25,036 bases of DNA, taken from assembly GCA_900542385.1 (NCBI GenBank), contig UQNP01000009.1, forward strand, positions 1 through 25,036, given 5' to 3'. Under the pieces are notes generated by a model that had not been told where the DNA came from, searched no databases, and was given only the letters and a program-made list of their open reading frames with translations. Positions 16,893-24,261 of this stretch are shown one piece after another; the first letter of the stretch is position 1; every line of letters starts with the position of its first letter. Position numbers and translations under genes: made by a program. The stretch comes from an uncultured Eubacterium sp. Its GTDB lineage: Bacteria > Bacillota > Clostridia > Peptostreptococcales > Anaerovoracaceae.

Positions 16893-17864
16893 TCATATTA
16901 TCCCGAGTCCGACTATACAGCAGATTATAGAAAACAACCAGAATGCTATCACTACCTGCACCTCACTGAATCCGCTTTTTTCAAAATGATGATGTATCGG
17001 AGCCATCTTGAATATCCTCTTTCCCCCGCTTATCTTAAAATACGCAACCTGAATTATAACGGAGAGAGCTTCTATAACGTACAGCAGCCCTACGATCGGA
17101 AGCATAAGTTCAAGTTTCATTACTATTGCAGCAGCAGCCAGTCCGCCTCCGAGAGCGAGCGAGCCCGTATCTCCCATGAATACTTTAGCCGGATGCCTGT
17201 TGAATACAAGGAATCCCAGACAAGCGCCGCATAAAGCCGCACAGAAATATTCTCCCGATACTATTCCGTACATCATACCGGCCACTGTGAAAAACAGGGA
17301 TACAAATGCAGTTACGCCCGAAGCCAGACCGTCAAGGCCGTCAGTCAGGTTTACTGCATTGGTCATTGCAAGCATTACAAAGACAACAAACGGTATATAC
17401 CATATACCAAAATCAACGTATATATCCGCTATCGGTATATACACAAGAGTGCTTCCAAGCGTATATCCCGCAAGATATACTGCAAGAAGTATAGAGAGTA
17501 TCGTCTGCAATCCAAATTTCTGATACGCTCGCAACCCCAGATTATTTTTCTTTATAACTTTCAGATAGTCATCGATAAACCCTATCAGTCCGAATCCTAC
17601 GAATACAACTATTATGATGACAGTTTCCGGTTCGCTGCCGTTTCTCAGTATCCCTGTGGCCGCTGCCGAAGTGACCGCTGCCGCTATGATTATCGATATT
17701 CCGCCCATGCTCGGCGTTCCCGCTTTGGACAGATGAGATTCAGGTCCATCTTCCCTTATATTCTGCCCCGCCTTTTTCTTCAATACAGGTATTTCGATCT
17801 TTGTAATAACGAGCGATATGAAAAAAGAGATTAAAATAATTATTCCTATGATGATGTAATCCAT
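16893..17864 (-). CDS. mraY: Phospho-MurNAc-pentapeptide transferase MraY
   Basis: Integral membrane enzyme that transfers phospho-MurNAc-pentapeptide to undecaprenyl phosphate, making lipid I. It is 323 residues with about ten transmembrane helices. Conserved cytoplasmic loops are present: SKAGTPSMGG near 46-55, the Asp pair in FIDDYLKVIKKNN at 98-99, NAVNLTDGLDGLA near 170, FMGDTGSLALGG near 230, and the HHH loop in APIHHHFEKSG near 288. The ATG is preceded by AGGAG (17870-17874) with a 5-base spacer; this SD overlaps the murF stop, and the gap is 8 bases. A 46-base stretch with no clear signal separates it from murD. Confidence 0.98.
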   Translation of the reverse strand: MDYIIIGIIILISFFISLVITKIEIPVLKKKAGQNIREDGPESHLSKAGTPSMGGISIIIAAAVTSAAATGILRNGSEPETVIIIVVFVGFGLIGFIDDYLKVIKKNNLGLRAYQKFGLQTILSILLAVYLAGYTLGSTLVYIPIADIYVDFGIWYIPFVVFVMLAMTNAVNLTDGLDGLASGVTAFVSLFFTVAGMMYGIVSGEYFCAALCGACLGFLVFNRHPAKVFMGDTGSLALGGGLAAAAIVMKLELMLPIVGLLYVIEALSVIIQVAYFKISGGKRIFKMAPIHHHFEKSGFSEVQVVIAFWLFSIICCIVGLGII

Positions 17865-17872
17865 GACGACTC

Positions 17873-19276
17873 CTACAATTTTAAAATATTTTCCACTATC
17901 TGCTCCATCTGCATTCCTCTGGAGCCTTTCACCAAGATAATATTCCCCTTGCCTGCAAAACGATCCATATCCTTGTAAAAATCTTTTTTTTCTTCGTAAT
18001 ACAGGGCTTCAGCTTTTCCTCCCAATGCACCTTCATATATTTTTTCTGCATTTTTTCCTATCGCAATCACCTTGTCGATATCAAGTCCGCGGGCAAATAT
18101 GCCAACTCCGAAATGCTGTTTCTCGCTGTCAGAGCCCAGCTCGTACATATCTCCTAAAATTGCGATCTTTTCTGCATTGCACCTGCTTTTCTCCAAAACT
18201 TTCAAAGCGCTTTTCATCGAATCAGGACTTGCGTTATAAGTATCATCTATTACTCTTATACTGCCGCTTTTGATCTGCTTCAGACGGCTTCCTGTAAGAT
18301 CTACTTTTCCAAGTCCTTCTTCTATCTCGCTCCATTTAAGTCCCAGCAGCTCCCCTGCCGCTGCCGCTATAGAAGCATTCACCGCATTGTGTCTTCCCAG
18401 AACAGGCACAGTTATCTTTCTGCTCTTCTCCAAATGTTCCAAAGTGAATTTTATACCATCAAGGCCGAAATCGTCAATATCGGATATTATATAATCGCTT
18501 CTTCCGTTTTCTCCTATGGATATTTGTCTGTAATTTCCTTTTGTACTCTCCCTTGTAAGAAAGTTTTCATCGTTTGCGAATATCAGCGTGCCTTCTTCTC
18601 CGCCGTCTGAGCAAATATGCCTCGTGATCTCCATTTTAGCTTTGAATATGCCCTCCCGGCTTCCCAGAGTCTCCATGTGAGCAACGCCTATATTCGTTAT
18701 TATACCTATATTAGGCTCAACTATTTCCGCAAGCCTGTCTATCTCTCCGAATTCGCTCATTCCCATTTCCAGCACGACAACTTCCATGCTCTTATCGAAT
18801 TTGAATATGGACAGAGGCAAACCTATCAGATTGTTGAAGTTTTTCATATTTCTTCCGCATCTGAACTTTTCACTCAGTACATAATAGATCATATCGCGCA
18901 CTGATGTTTTTCCCACACTTCCTGTAACAGCTATCTTTTTCACGTCAAGTGTGGAAAGATAATACTTTGCCAGATCCCCCATGGAACGAACAGTATCATC
19001 GACTTTTATAATATTCAGCTTTGCACTGTCCATTTTTTCTGAAACATCATTGAAATCGATGTCCTTTGATACGAGCAGTGTTCTGCATCCATTTTCTATC
19101 ACCTGCGGGGTATAGCTGTGGCCGTCCTGATTCTCACCGATCACAGCTACAAACATATCATCCTTTTCACATTCTCTGGAGTCATGCTTTACTCCAAGCA
19201 CAAAATCTTCAGTGCTGCCGGATACGAGCTTTCCGCCTGTCGCATCCAATATTTCTTTTATACTTATCTTTTCCAT
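17873..19276 (-). CDS. murF: UDP-MurNAc-tripeptide:D-Ala-D-Ala ligase MurF
   Basis: Adds D-Ala-D-Ala to the UDP-MurNAc-tripeptide, the last cytoplasmic precursor step. It has 467 residues. The N-terminal UDP-binding domain contains VKHDSRECEKDDMFVAVIG (MurE/MurF type). The ATPase domain carries GSVGKTS at residues 119-125. GRHNAVNASIAAAAG near 300 and IDDTYNASPDSMKSAL near 342 are MurF signatures. The MurF-type ending and DDTYNASPDS favour MurF over MurE. Only 5 bases separate it from the ftsI stop, and no SD can be seen before the ATG (the upstream sequence is GATTAGAAAAA), so its translation probably depends on ribosomes ending at ftsI. murE, which often lies beside murF, is missing. Confidence 0.95.
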   Translation of the reverse strand: MEKISIKEILDATGGKLVSGSTEDFVLGVKHDSRECEKDDMFVAVIGENQDGHSYTPQVIENGCRTLLVSKDIDFNDVSEKMDSAKLNIIKVDDTVRSMGDLAKYYLSTLDVKKIAVTGSVGKTSVRDMIYYVLSEKFRCGRNMKNFNNLIGLPLSIFKFDKSMEVVVLEMGMSEFGEIDRLAEIVEPNIGIITNIGVAHMETLGSREGIFKAKMEITRHICSDGGEEGTLIFANDENFLTRESTKGNYRQISIGENGRSDYIISDIDDFGLDGIKFTLEHLEKSRKITVPVLGRHNAVNASIAAAAGELLGLKWSEIEEGLGKVDLTGSRLKQIKSGSIRVIDDTYNASPDSMKSALKVLEKSRCNAEKIAILGDMYELGSDSEKQHFGVGIFARGLDIDKVIAIGKNAEKIYEGALGGKAEALYYEEKKDFYKDMDRFAGKGNIILVKGSRGMQMEQIVENILKL

Positions 19277-19281
19277 TTTTT

Positions 19282-21276
19282 CTAATCGTTATAAAGATAT
19301 ATTTTACTACCTTTCTTCACCTCTGTGCCTGCTGAAGGATACTGTTTGGAAACTATGAAGTCTTCCTTTGAAGCAACATCGTCATCCATGTCATATGACA
19401 GACCTGCACCTTCCAGGACTCCTATAGCTTCGCTTGCGCTCATTCCTGTAACATCCGGTATCTCCACTTTCTCCGCTCCGCTGGTCTCCTGGCTTTCTTC
19501 ATCAGGCGAAACGTTGAGATATCTGAGAGTATCTGAGAGGATCTGTTTCATTCCAGGTCCGGCTACAACGCTTCCGTAATGCACGCCTTTAGGATTATCT
19601 ACTATCAGAAGCACTGCCACCTGAGGATCATCCATAGGCGCCATAGCTATTGCAGATGAATAGGTTTCATCACTGTATCCGCCGCTGGAATTAGGTTTGT
19701 TTGCAGTTCCCGTCTTTCCGCCTACATTATATCCGTCCAGCTTGAAAGAGCCGCCGCCTCCGCTGTCTACAACGAACTGCATTATTTCACACATCTCATC
19801 GGCAGTCTCCTTTGATACAGTCTGTCTTACAACTTCAGTATCAAAAGTCCTTACCGTATTTCCGTCAGAGTCGCGTAATTCCTTTACCAGCCTCGGTTTC
19901 ATCATCTTTCCATCATTTCCAAAGGAGCTTATCGCAGTTATGAGCTGTATCGGAGTAACGGCTATACCCTGACCAAACCCGATGGTTGCAAGACCTACAG
20001 GACCGGCAGAATCCTTATCCTGCAAAAGTGCTGTAGTCTCACCAGGAAAATCTATACCTGTAGTTCCAGTGATACCAAACGTATCAAGGTGTTCATAGAA
20101 CTTATCTATTCCTGTCTTCGTAGCCAGCTGTACAAAAACAGGGTTGCAGGAATTGTTGACCGCTTCCTGAAGGTTCTGATGTCCATGAGGTCTGCCTGTT
20201 CGCCAGCAGTGTATAGTCCTGTCAGCTACCTTTATCTCTCCCGTACAGTTATACGTGCTGTTAGGCGTTGCTATATCCTCTTCAAGAGCTATTGCTGTAG
20301 TTATCAGCTTGAATGTGGACCCCGGCTCATATACATCGGATATTAAGGAGTTCCTCCACATCTTATTCAGATATGTGGTCTGCTCGGATTCAGACATGGC
20401 ATCAAACTCTTTCTTTTCTTTCTCATTTGCAGGCTCTCTGGAATTGTTCAGATCGTAATCAGGAGTCTGCGCCATAGCAAGTATATCCCCCGTCTTCGGA
20501 TCCATAACTATTGCCATGACTCTGTCCGCATCTGTCTGCTCCATTACCTGATCAAGGGCTTTCTCCGTATAGTGCTGTATTACCTGATCAATGGTAGTAA
20601 CTATGCTGTAGCCGTCCTCTGCCTGATAATACCTTTCATTTCCATAGGACAGTCTGTTGCCGCTTGTATCCGTGTAATTTATCCATCTTCCTGATACTCC
20701 GCTCAGATATGTATTGTACTGCAGCTCGAGCCCGGACAGCCCGACGTTATCGTCACTTACCGTACCTAATGTGTGAGATGCAAACGCGCCGAGAGGATAA
20801 TCTCTTTTCGTATCTTCGGCAATCTCCACTCCAGGCAGGTCCTCTTCTCTTATCTTATCTGCCGTATCTTTATCAATGCCCTTTTTAACTTTGACTATGC
20901 TCTGCTCTTTAGTCACAAGCTCTTTTACTTCATCGTACTCCATATCAAGATACTCAGAAAGCTTCTTCGTTACATTTTCTATCTTTGCCTGGGATTCTTC
21001 ATCGGTATCGGCACTTTTAACATCTGTAGGTCTCACCCATATGGTATAGCACGTGACGCTTACTGCAAGTTCATTGCCGTTTGTGTCATATATCGTGCCG
21101 CGTTCGGCTTCGATGGGCGTGTCTCTCGTCTGCTGCTCAAGCGCCTTTTCTGAGTATTCTTCTCCCCTTACTATCTGTATCCAGCCCAATCTTATTATCA
21201 ACAGCAGCATGACAAAGAATACTATTCCCAGAACAAAAATCAGATTCTTTTTGCTTTTATTATTGGAAGGTGTCAT
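19282..21276 (-). CDS. ftsI: Class B penicillin-binding protein (FtsI/PBP2B/SpoVD type) with PASTA domain
   Basis: Transpeptidase that cross-links septal peptidoglycan; partner of FtsW. It is 664 residues: a short cytoplasmic tail; one transmembrane anchor (LIFVLGIVFFVMLLLIIRL, about 12-30); the class B dimerisation domain (QQTRDTPIEAERGTIYD near 48); and the penicillin-binding domain with catalytic Ser320 in GSTFK, Ser376-Cys-Asn378, and KTG at 521-523. One PASTA domain covers about the last 62 residues, starting VEIPDVTGMSASEA. One PASTA and this length resemble SpoVD. As it is the only PBP in the cluster, I favour the division role, but SpoVD is possible. SD AAGGAG (21281-21286), 4 bases from the ATG, lies just after a terminator-like hairpin. 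Confidence 0.95.
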   Translation of the reverse strand: MTPSNNKSKKNLIFVLGIVFFVMLLLIIRLGWIQIVRGEEYSEKALEQQTRDTPIEAERGTIYDTNGNELAVSVTCYTIWVRPTDVKSADTDEESQAKIENVTKKLSEYLDMEYDEVKELVTKEQSIVKVKKGIDKDTADKIREEDLPGVEIAEDTKRDYPLGAFASHTLGTVSDDNVGLSGLELQYNTYLSGVSGRWINYTDTSGNRLSYGNERYYQAEDGYSIVTTIDQVIQHYTEKALDQVMEQTDADRVMAIVMDPKTGDILAMAQTPDYDLNNSREPANEKEKKEFDAMSESEQTTYLNKMWRNSLISDVYEPGSTFKLITTAIALEEDIATPNSTYNCTGEIKVADRTIHCWRTGRPHGHQNLQEAVNNSCNPVFVQLATKTGIDKFYEHLDTFGITGTTGIDFPGETTALLQDKDSAGPVGLATIGFGQGIAVTPIQLITAISSFGNDGKMMKPRLVKELRDSDGNTVRTFDTEVVRQTVSKETADEMCEIMQFVVDSGGGGSFKLDGYNVGGKTGTANKPNSSGGYSDETYSSAIAMAPMDDPQVAVLLIVDNPKGVHYGSVVAGPGMKQILSDTLRYLNVSPDEESQETSGAEKVEIPDVTGMSASEAIGVLEGAGLSYDMDDDVASKEDFIVSKQYPSAGTEVKKGSKIYLYND

Positions 21277-21287
21277 TTTTCTCCTTT

Positions 21288-21328
21288 AAAAACACCCGGA
21301 CATCTCTGTCTTATGAAACTGTCCGGGT
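21288..21328 (-). terminator. Terminator-like hairpin between ftsL and ftsI
   Basis: In the 104-base ftsL-ftsI gap, the transcribed strand forms a perfect 9-bp stem (ACCCGGACA at 21320-21328 with TGTCCGGGT at 21294-21302). The 17-base loop allows four further pairs. One G and then five T residues (21288-21292) follow, and the ftsI SD begins immediately after. The GC-rich stem plus T tract is typical of an intrinsic terminator, yet it lies inside a cluster whose later genes are essential. It may therefore act as an attenuator setting the ratio of ftsI and mur genes to mraZ-rsmH-ftsL. Confidence 0.6.
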
Positions 21329-21380
21329 ATAGTCACAAATTGTATTATCCTTAACTAAAACATATTATATTTTTATCGCG

Positions 21381-21839
21381 TCAATTATATGCCTTTTCCT
21401 TAAGCACTTCGCCAAACCCATCCTCCGGCATATCATCCTCTGTAATATATATTCTTTCGCCGGAATCCGGATATGTCATACCCAGCTCACCTATGGCTCT
21501 GCTCTCGATATAGTTGATATTGTTCGTGCTGTAAAGCTTTGCCTGCAGATTTTCTATTTCTCCCGTCAAAGCATTGTTTTCCTTTATCATTGTATTTATA
21601 TCATACCTGATATTAGCTGCATACGCTGTAACTATTATCAGCATTATCATTATTATTCCTGTAACCAGAACAGCAGAAAAAGCTATCTTTTTACCGTTTC
21701 CAAAGGGAACGGCCACCTTCTTTACACGTCTTTTTCTATGACGTCTTGGCTCAAGCTCAGGCTCGGGCCTTGGTTTCATATCAAAGCCATATTTCTGATA
21801 ATTTTTCTGATATTCATACCATCTTTCCGCGTCTATCAT
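21381..21839 (-). CDS. ftsL: Cell division protein FtsL
   Basis: Small bitopic septal protein of the FtsQ-L-B complex that activates FtsWI. Its 152 residues contain a basic, proline-containing cytoplasmic region (PRPEPELEPRRHRKRRVKK, about 22-40), one transmembrane helix (AFSAVLVTGIIMIMLIIVTA, about 54-73), and an extracellular leucine-zipper-like coiled coil (about 80-115) followed by an acidic tail. Topology and position between rsmH and the PBP identify it, since the sequence of FtsL is poorly conserved. The ATG lies 3 bases after the rsmH stop, and AGAGGT (21845-21850) serves as SD across that stop, so translation is coupled to rsmH. Confidence 0.85.
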   Translation of the reverse strand: MIDAERWYEYQKNYQKYGFDMKPRPEPELEPRRHRKRRVKKVAVPFGNGKKIAFSAVLVTGIIMIMLIIVTAYAANIRYDINTMIKENNALTGEIENLQAKLYSTNNINYIESRAIGELGMTYPDSGERIYITEDDMPEDGFGEVLKEKAYN

Positions 21840-21842
21840 CGT

Positions 21843-22781
21843 CTACCTCTTTTTCTCTATGACTCTCAGCTTGGCACTTCTCGCCCTTGGATTGCGCTCA
21901 AGCTCTTCCTTATCCGAAATAATAGGCTTTCCAGTAACTTTAACTACATCTGGTTTGTTGCCGCATACGCATACAGGAAACTCCTTCGGACATGTGCATG
22001 GATCTAATCTCCTTGCAAATGCTTCTTTAACTATCCTGTCTTCAAGCGAATGAAAGGTTATTATACACAGCCTTCCTCCCGGCAGAAGCACATCACAGAA
22101 TTCATCAACGGCTTTTTTCAGCTGATCAAGCTCTCCATTCACTTCGATCCTTATCGCCTGAAAAGTTCTTTTAGCCGGATGTGGTCCGCTTCTCCTTGCC
22201 GACGCCGGTATCGCAGCTTTTATTACATCTACCAGTTCCCCCGTGGTTTCTATCGCTTTTTCCTTTCTTTTTTTTACAATAAAATCACTAATTCTCGAAG
22301 CCCATTTTTCTTCCCCGTATTTACTTATGATCCCGGACAGTTCTTTCCTGCTGTACTCATTTACTACATTGAATGCAGAAAATCCGTCATCCCTGTTCAT
22401 TCTCATGTCCAGGGGCGCATCATGCATGTAAGAAAATCCTCTTTCTCCGTTGTCAAGCTGATATGAAGAGACTCCTATATCGAGTATCGCTCCGTTGATT
22501 CCGCTGATGCCTAAGCTTTTAAGTATCTCTTTGATATCTGCAAATTCACCGTGTACCAGTCTGACTTCGCATTTTAGATCCAAAAGATTTTTCTCCGCCG
22601 CCGATATTGCCTCTGCGTCTCTGTCTATCCCTATCAGTGTTCCTTCTCCACTGAGTCTTCTGCCGATACCGAGAGCATGTCCGCCTCCGCCCAATGTCCC
22701 GTCTGCATATATACCATCCGGGATTATATTGAGATTATCAATACATTCTTCAAAAAGTACAGGTATATGATTAAAATCCAT
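21843..22781 (-). CDS. rsmH: 16S rRNA (cytosine1402-N4)-methyltransferase RsmH
   Basis: S-adenosylmethionine-dependent enzyme that methylates N4 of C1402 (E. coli numbering) in the ribosomal decoding centre; formerly mraW. It is 312 residues, the normal length. Visible motifs: [13 protein letters not shown] at the N-terminus, the SAM-binding loop [15 protein letters not shown] near 25-39, [14 protein letters not shown] near 100, [19 protein letters not shown] near 130, and [15 protein letters not shown] near 205. It starts inside mraZ, overlapping by 11 bases in another frame, so the two are translationally coupled. Its ATG has only a moderate SD (GGAAGG, with a longish spacer) inside mraZ. 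Confidence 0.97.
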   Translation of the reverse strand: MDFNHIPVLFEECIDNLNIIPDGIYADGTLGGGGHALGIGRRLSGEGTLIGIDRDAEAISAAEKNLLDLKCEVRLVHGEFADIKEILKSLGISGINGAILDIGVSSYQLDNGERGFSYMHDAPLDMRMNRDDGFSAFNVVNEYSRKELSGIISKYGEEKWASRISDFIVKKRKEKAIETTGELVDVIKAAIPASARRSGPHPAKRTFQAIRIEVNGELDQLKKAVDEFCDVLLPGGRLCIITFHSLEDRIVKEAFARRLDPCTCPKEFPVCVCGNKPDVVKVTGKPIISDKEELERNPRARSAKLRVIEKKR

Positions 22782-23214
22782 ACTGTTCCATACCTTCCGC
22801 TATTTCACTGGCGTTCATCAGTTCACCGGTTTCTTCATCCAGCTGCTTGTCCCACTCTTCTTTGCTCCACACTTCTATCGTGCGGTTGCTGCCTACAGTA
22901 ACCAGTTCCTTTTCTATACCGGCATAATTCACGAGATCCTGAGGGAGTTTCAGTCTTCCCTGCTTGTCCACATCACACTCTGCCGCAGAAGAAAGAAAGT
23001 GGCGTTTTAGCCTTCTTGCATTGGGATTTGAATCCGGCAGCAGTTCCAGTTTTTCAGAAACAAACTTTTCCCACTGTCCAAAAGGATATATGGTCAGGCA
23101 TTTATCCAAAGACTTTGCCACGATACATCTGCATCCCAGCTCATCTCTGAATTTTGCAGGCACAATAAGTCTGAACTTGCTGTCTGTTGAATTGTAGTAT
23201 TTGCCTACAAACAT
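22771..23214 (-). CDS. mraZ: Transcriptional regulator MraZ
   Basis: Ring-forming DNA-binding protein of the SpoVT/AbrB fold that controls the dcw operon in other bacteria by binding short repeats ahead of its own gene. The 147 residues contain two AbrB-like halves: [20 protein letters not shown] at the N-terminus and [20 protein letters not shown] near 75-95. The first half has KFR where the family usually has KGR. The second keeps QGR. SD GGGAGG (22321 equivalent on this map: 23221-23226) is 6 bases from the ATG. Candidate MraZ boxes lie directly upstream at 23241-23270, which supports self-regulation. The gene overlaps rsmH by 11 bases. Confidence 0.96.
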   Translation of the reverse strand: MFVGKYYNSTDSKFRLIVPAKFRDELGCRCIVAKSLDKCLTIYPFGQWEKFVSEKLELLPDSNPNARRLKRHFLSSAAECDVDKQGRLKLPQDLVNYAGIEKELVTVGSNRTIEVWSKEEWDKQLDEETGELMNASEIAEGMEQYGF

Positions 23215-23240
23215 ATAAACCCTCCCATTATTGTTTTACT

Positions 23241-23270
23241 CCATTTTAAACCACTTTAAACCATTTATCA
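23241..23270 (-). promoter_or_regulatory. Tandem 10-bp repeats: candidate MraZ operator
   Basis: Reading toward mraZ, the minus strand has three adjoining 10-mers spaced exactly one helical turn: a TGATAAATGG unit, then TTTAAAGTGG and TTTAAAATGG. Each ends in TGG. A further TGG (rc of 23282-23284) lies 21 bases upstream, and TGGGAGG follows near the SD. Known MraZ operators are short repeats with a TGG or GTG core at 10-bp period, three or more copies, located ahead of mraZ. Sequence pattern and position agree; binding is inferred. Confidence 0.72.
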
Positions 23271-23337
23271 ACATATTCACTCCACAAGCAGGCATTTTTA
23301 CGCCAAAAAACTTTTTTTACAATGAAATGTATCAACC

Positions 23338-23356
23338 GTGTTTTTACACAAAACAC
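23338..23356. repeat. Palindrome next to the candidate mraZ -10 box
   Basis: A perfect 7-bp inverted repeat (GTGTTTT / AAAACAC) with a 5-base centre begins right after the candidate -10 box, so it would cover the transcription start. It could be an operator for a dimeric regulator or a 5'-end hairpin that protects the long leader of the dcw transcript. AT-rich sequence makes chance formation possible. Confidence 0.4.
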
Positions 23357-23385
23357 TATATATGGTGCCTGCTATTTAATTTCAA
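23357..23385 (-). promoter_or_regulatory. Candidate promoter for the dcw cluster
   Basis: TTGAAA (23380-23385) and TATATA (23357-23362) are separated by 17 bases on the minus strand; TATAGT (23355-23360) with a 19-base spacer is an alternative -10. It would give an mraZ leader of about 130 bases. The MraZ repeats lie about 90 bases downstream, farther than I would expect for a promoter-blocking operator, so a nearer promoter I failed to recognise may exist. Confidence 0.42.
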
Positions 23386-23412
23386 CAACATCTTGTCACG
23401 TCTGTTTTTGCA

Positions 23413-23437
23413 CAAAAAAATAACGGCTGCCGCCGTT
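23413..23437 (-). terminator. Intrinsic terminator of sfsA
   Basis: About 33 bases after the sfsA stop, the transcribed strand has AACGGC, loop GGCA, GCCGTT, then ATTTTTTT. A short GC-rich stem followed by seven T residues is a typical Rho-independent terminator, and it separates sfsA from the dcw promoter region. Confidence 0.8.
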
Positions 23438-23470
23438 TCAAAAATATTTCAACTTATCAGCTCCGTTATA

Positions 23471-24181
23471 TTACACCGCTGCTATCTGTACAGGTATAGC
23501 TTTGTCCGTTATTATTTCATCGGGTTTGACGATACAATCCAGCGCCATTATACACACTCCGGCTTCTGCCGCCCGCTTCAATATTTCTGCAAATTCCCTG
23601 TGTCTTTCCGCATTAGGCTCAAATCTTTTGATACCTTTCATCTGTATAACGAAAATAATGGCAGCGCCATATCCCCGGCTTTTGATTTTTATCAGTTCTT
23701 CTATATGTTTTATGCCTCTTTGAGTGGGAGCATCGGGAAATCTGGCAACACCTTCCTCCTCCAGAGTGACTCCCTTGACTTCTATCAATCCTTTATTTCC
23801 TCTGCTATCTTCCACATAAAAGTCTAACCTTGAATTTCCATAAGTATATTCACTCTTGATTTTTTCATTATTTTCCATTCCCTCAAGCAATATCCTTCCG
23901 CCTTCTAAAGCTTCCCGCACAACTTTATTTGGCGCCTGTGAATCCATATTCACGATAGTCTCTCCCTTTTTTACCGCGATAAGAGAATATCTGAGATTCC
24001 TTTTGCCCATTCTGTCTTTAAAATCTTCAAGATATACCTCTGCCCCAGGTATTAAAAGTTCTTTACATCTTCCCGTATTTTTCACATGAACCTTTTCCTT
24101 TACCCCATCTATTTCAACGTATGCAACAAATCTGTTCGGTCGCTTTATAAATTTTCCTCTGCATATATTACTGTACTTCAT
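23471..24181 (-). CDS. sfsA: SfsA family protein (sugar fermentation stimulation protein, nuclease fold)
   Basis: Member of the SfsA family, named for an E. coli gene that raised maltose use in a crp mutant. Its real role is unsettled: the family has an OB-like N-terminal domain and a PD-(D/E)XK nuclease-like C-terminal domain. Visible here: FIKRPNRFVAYVEIDG near 10; HVKNTGRCKELLIPGAEVYL near 34; SRLDFYVED near 117 and GLIEVKGVTLEEEG near 132, the nuclease-type D...EXK residues; then FPDAPTQRGIKHIEEL. The frame extends to a TTG at 24184. I choose the adjoining ATG at 24181 (236 residues), six bases after GGGGA. No convincing promoter lies in the short gap upstream; it may rely on read-through of the preceding terminator or on a promoter I cannot see. 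Confidence 0.94.
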   Translation of the reverse strand: MKYSNICRGKFIKRPNRFVAYVEIDGVKEKVHVKNTGRCKELLIPGAEVYLEDFKDRMGKRNLRYSLIAVKKGETIVNMDSQAPNKVVREALEGGRILLEGMENNEKIKSEYTYGNSRLDFYVEDSRGNKGLIEVKGVTLEEEGVARFPDAPTQRGIKHIEELIKIKSRGYGAAIIFVIQMKGIKRFEPNAERHREFAEILKRAAEAGVCIMALDCIVKPDEIITDKAIPVQIAAV

Positions 24182-24198
24182 CAAAATTCCCCGTTTAT

Positions 24199-24234
24199 TA
24201 TAAAAAGAACCGTATCGGAGTGATACGGTTCTTT
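24199..24234 (-). terminator. Intrinsic terminator of the ammonia-lyase gene
   Basis: A perfect 13-bp stem (24204-24216 with 24222-24234) encloses a 5-base loop, about 27 bases after the stop. On the transcribed strand the 3' arm ends in TTT and continues TT, giving a five-T tract before ATAAT. This is a strong intrinsic terminator. On the plus strand the T run is only three, so it is mainly one-directional. Confidence 0.85.
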
Positions 24235-24261
24235 AATATACTATTTATAATCCTGCAAGAC

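Noticed and set aside
21355..21400. TTGACG and TATAAT at the ftsL stop as a promoter for ftsI
   Set aside because: The hexamers are only 9 bases apart, too close for sigma-A, and no better -35 fits the TATAAT.
23231..23827. Plus-strand open frame of about 198 codons across the mraZ leader and sfsA
   Set aside because: It runs through the sfsA terminator, has no recognisable domain and lies opposite a real gene.
24190..24225. TATAAT next to the terminator as an sfsA promoter
   Set aside because: No acceptable -35 at 16-18 bases, and the start would fall inside the sfsA SD.
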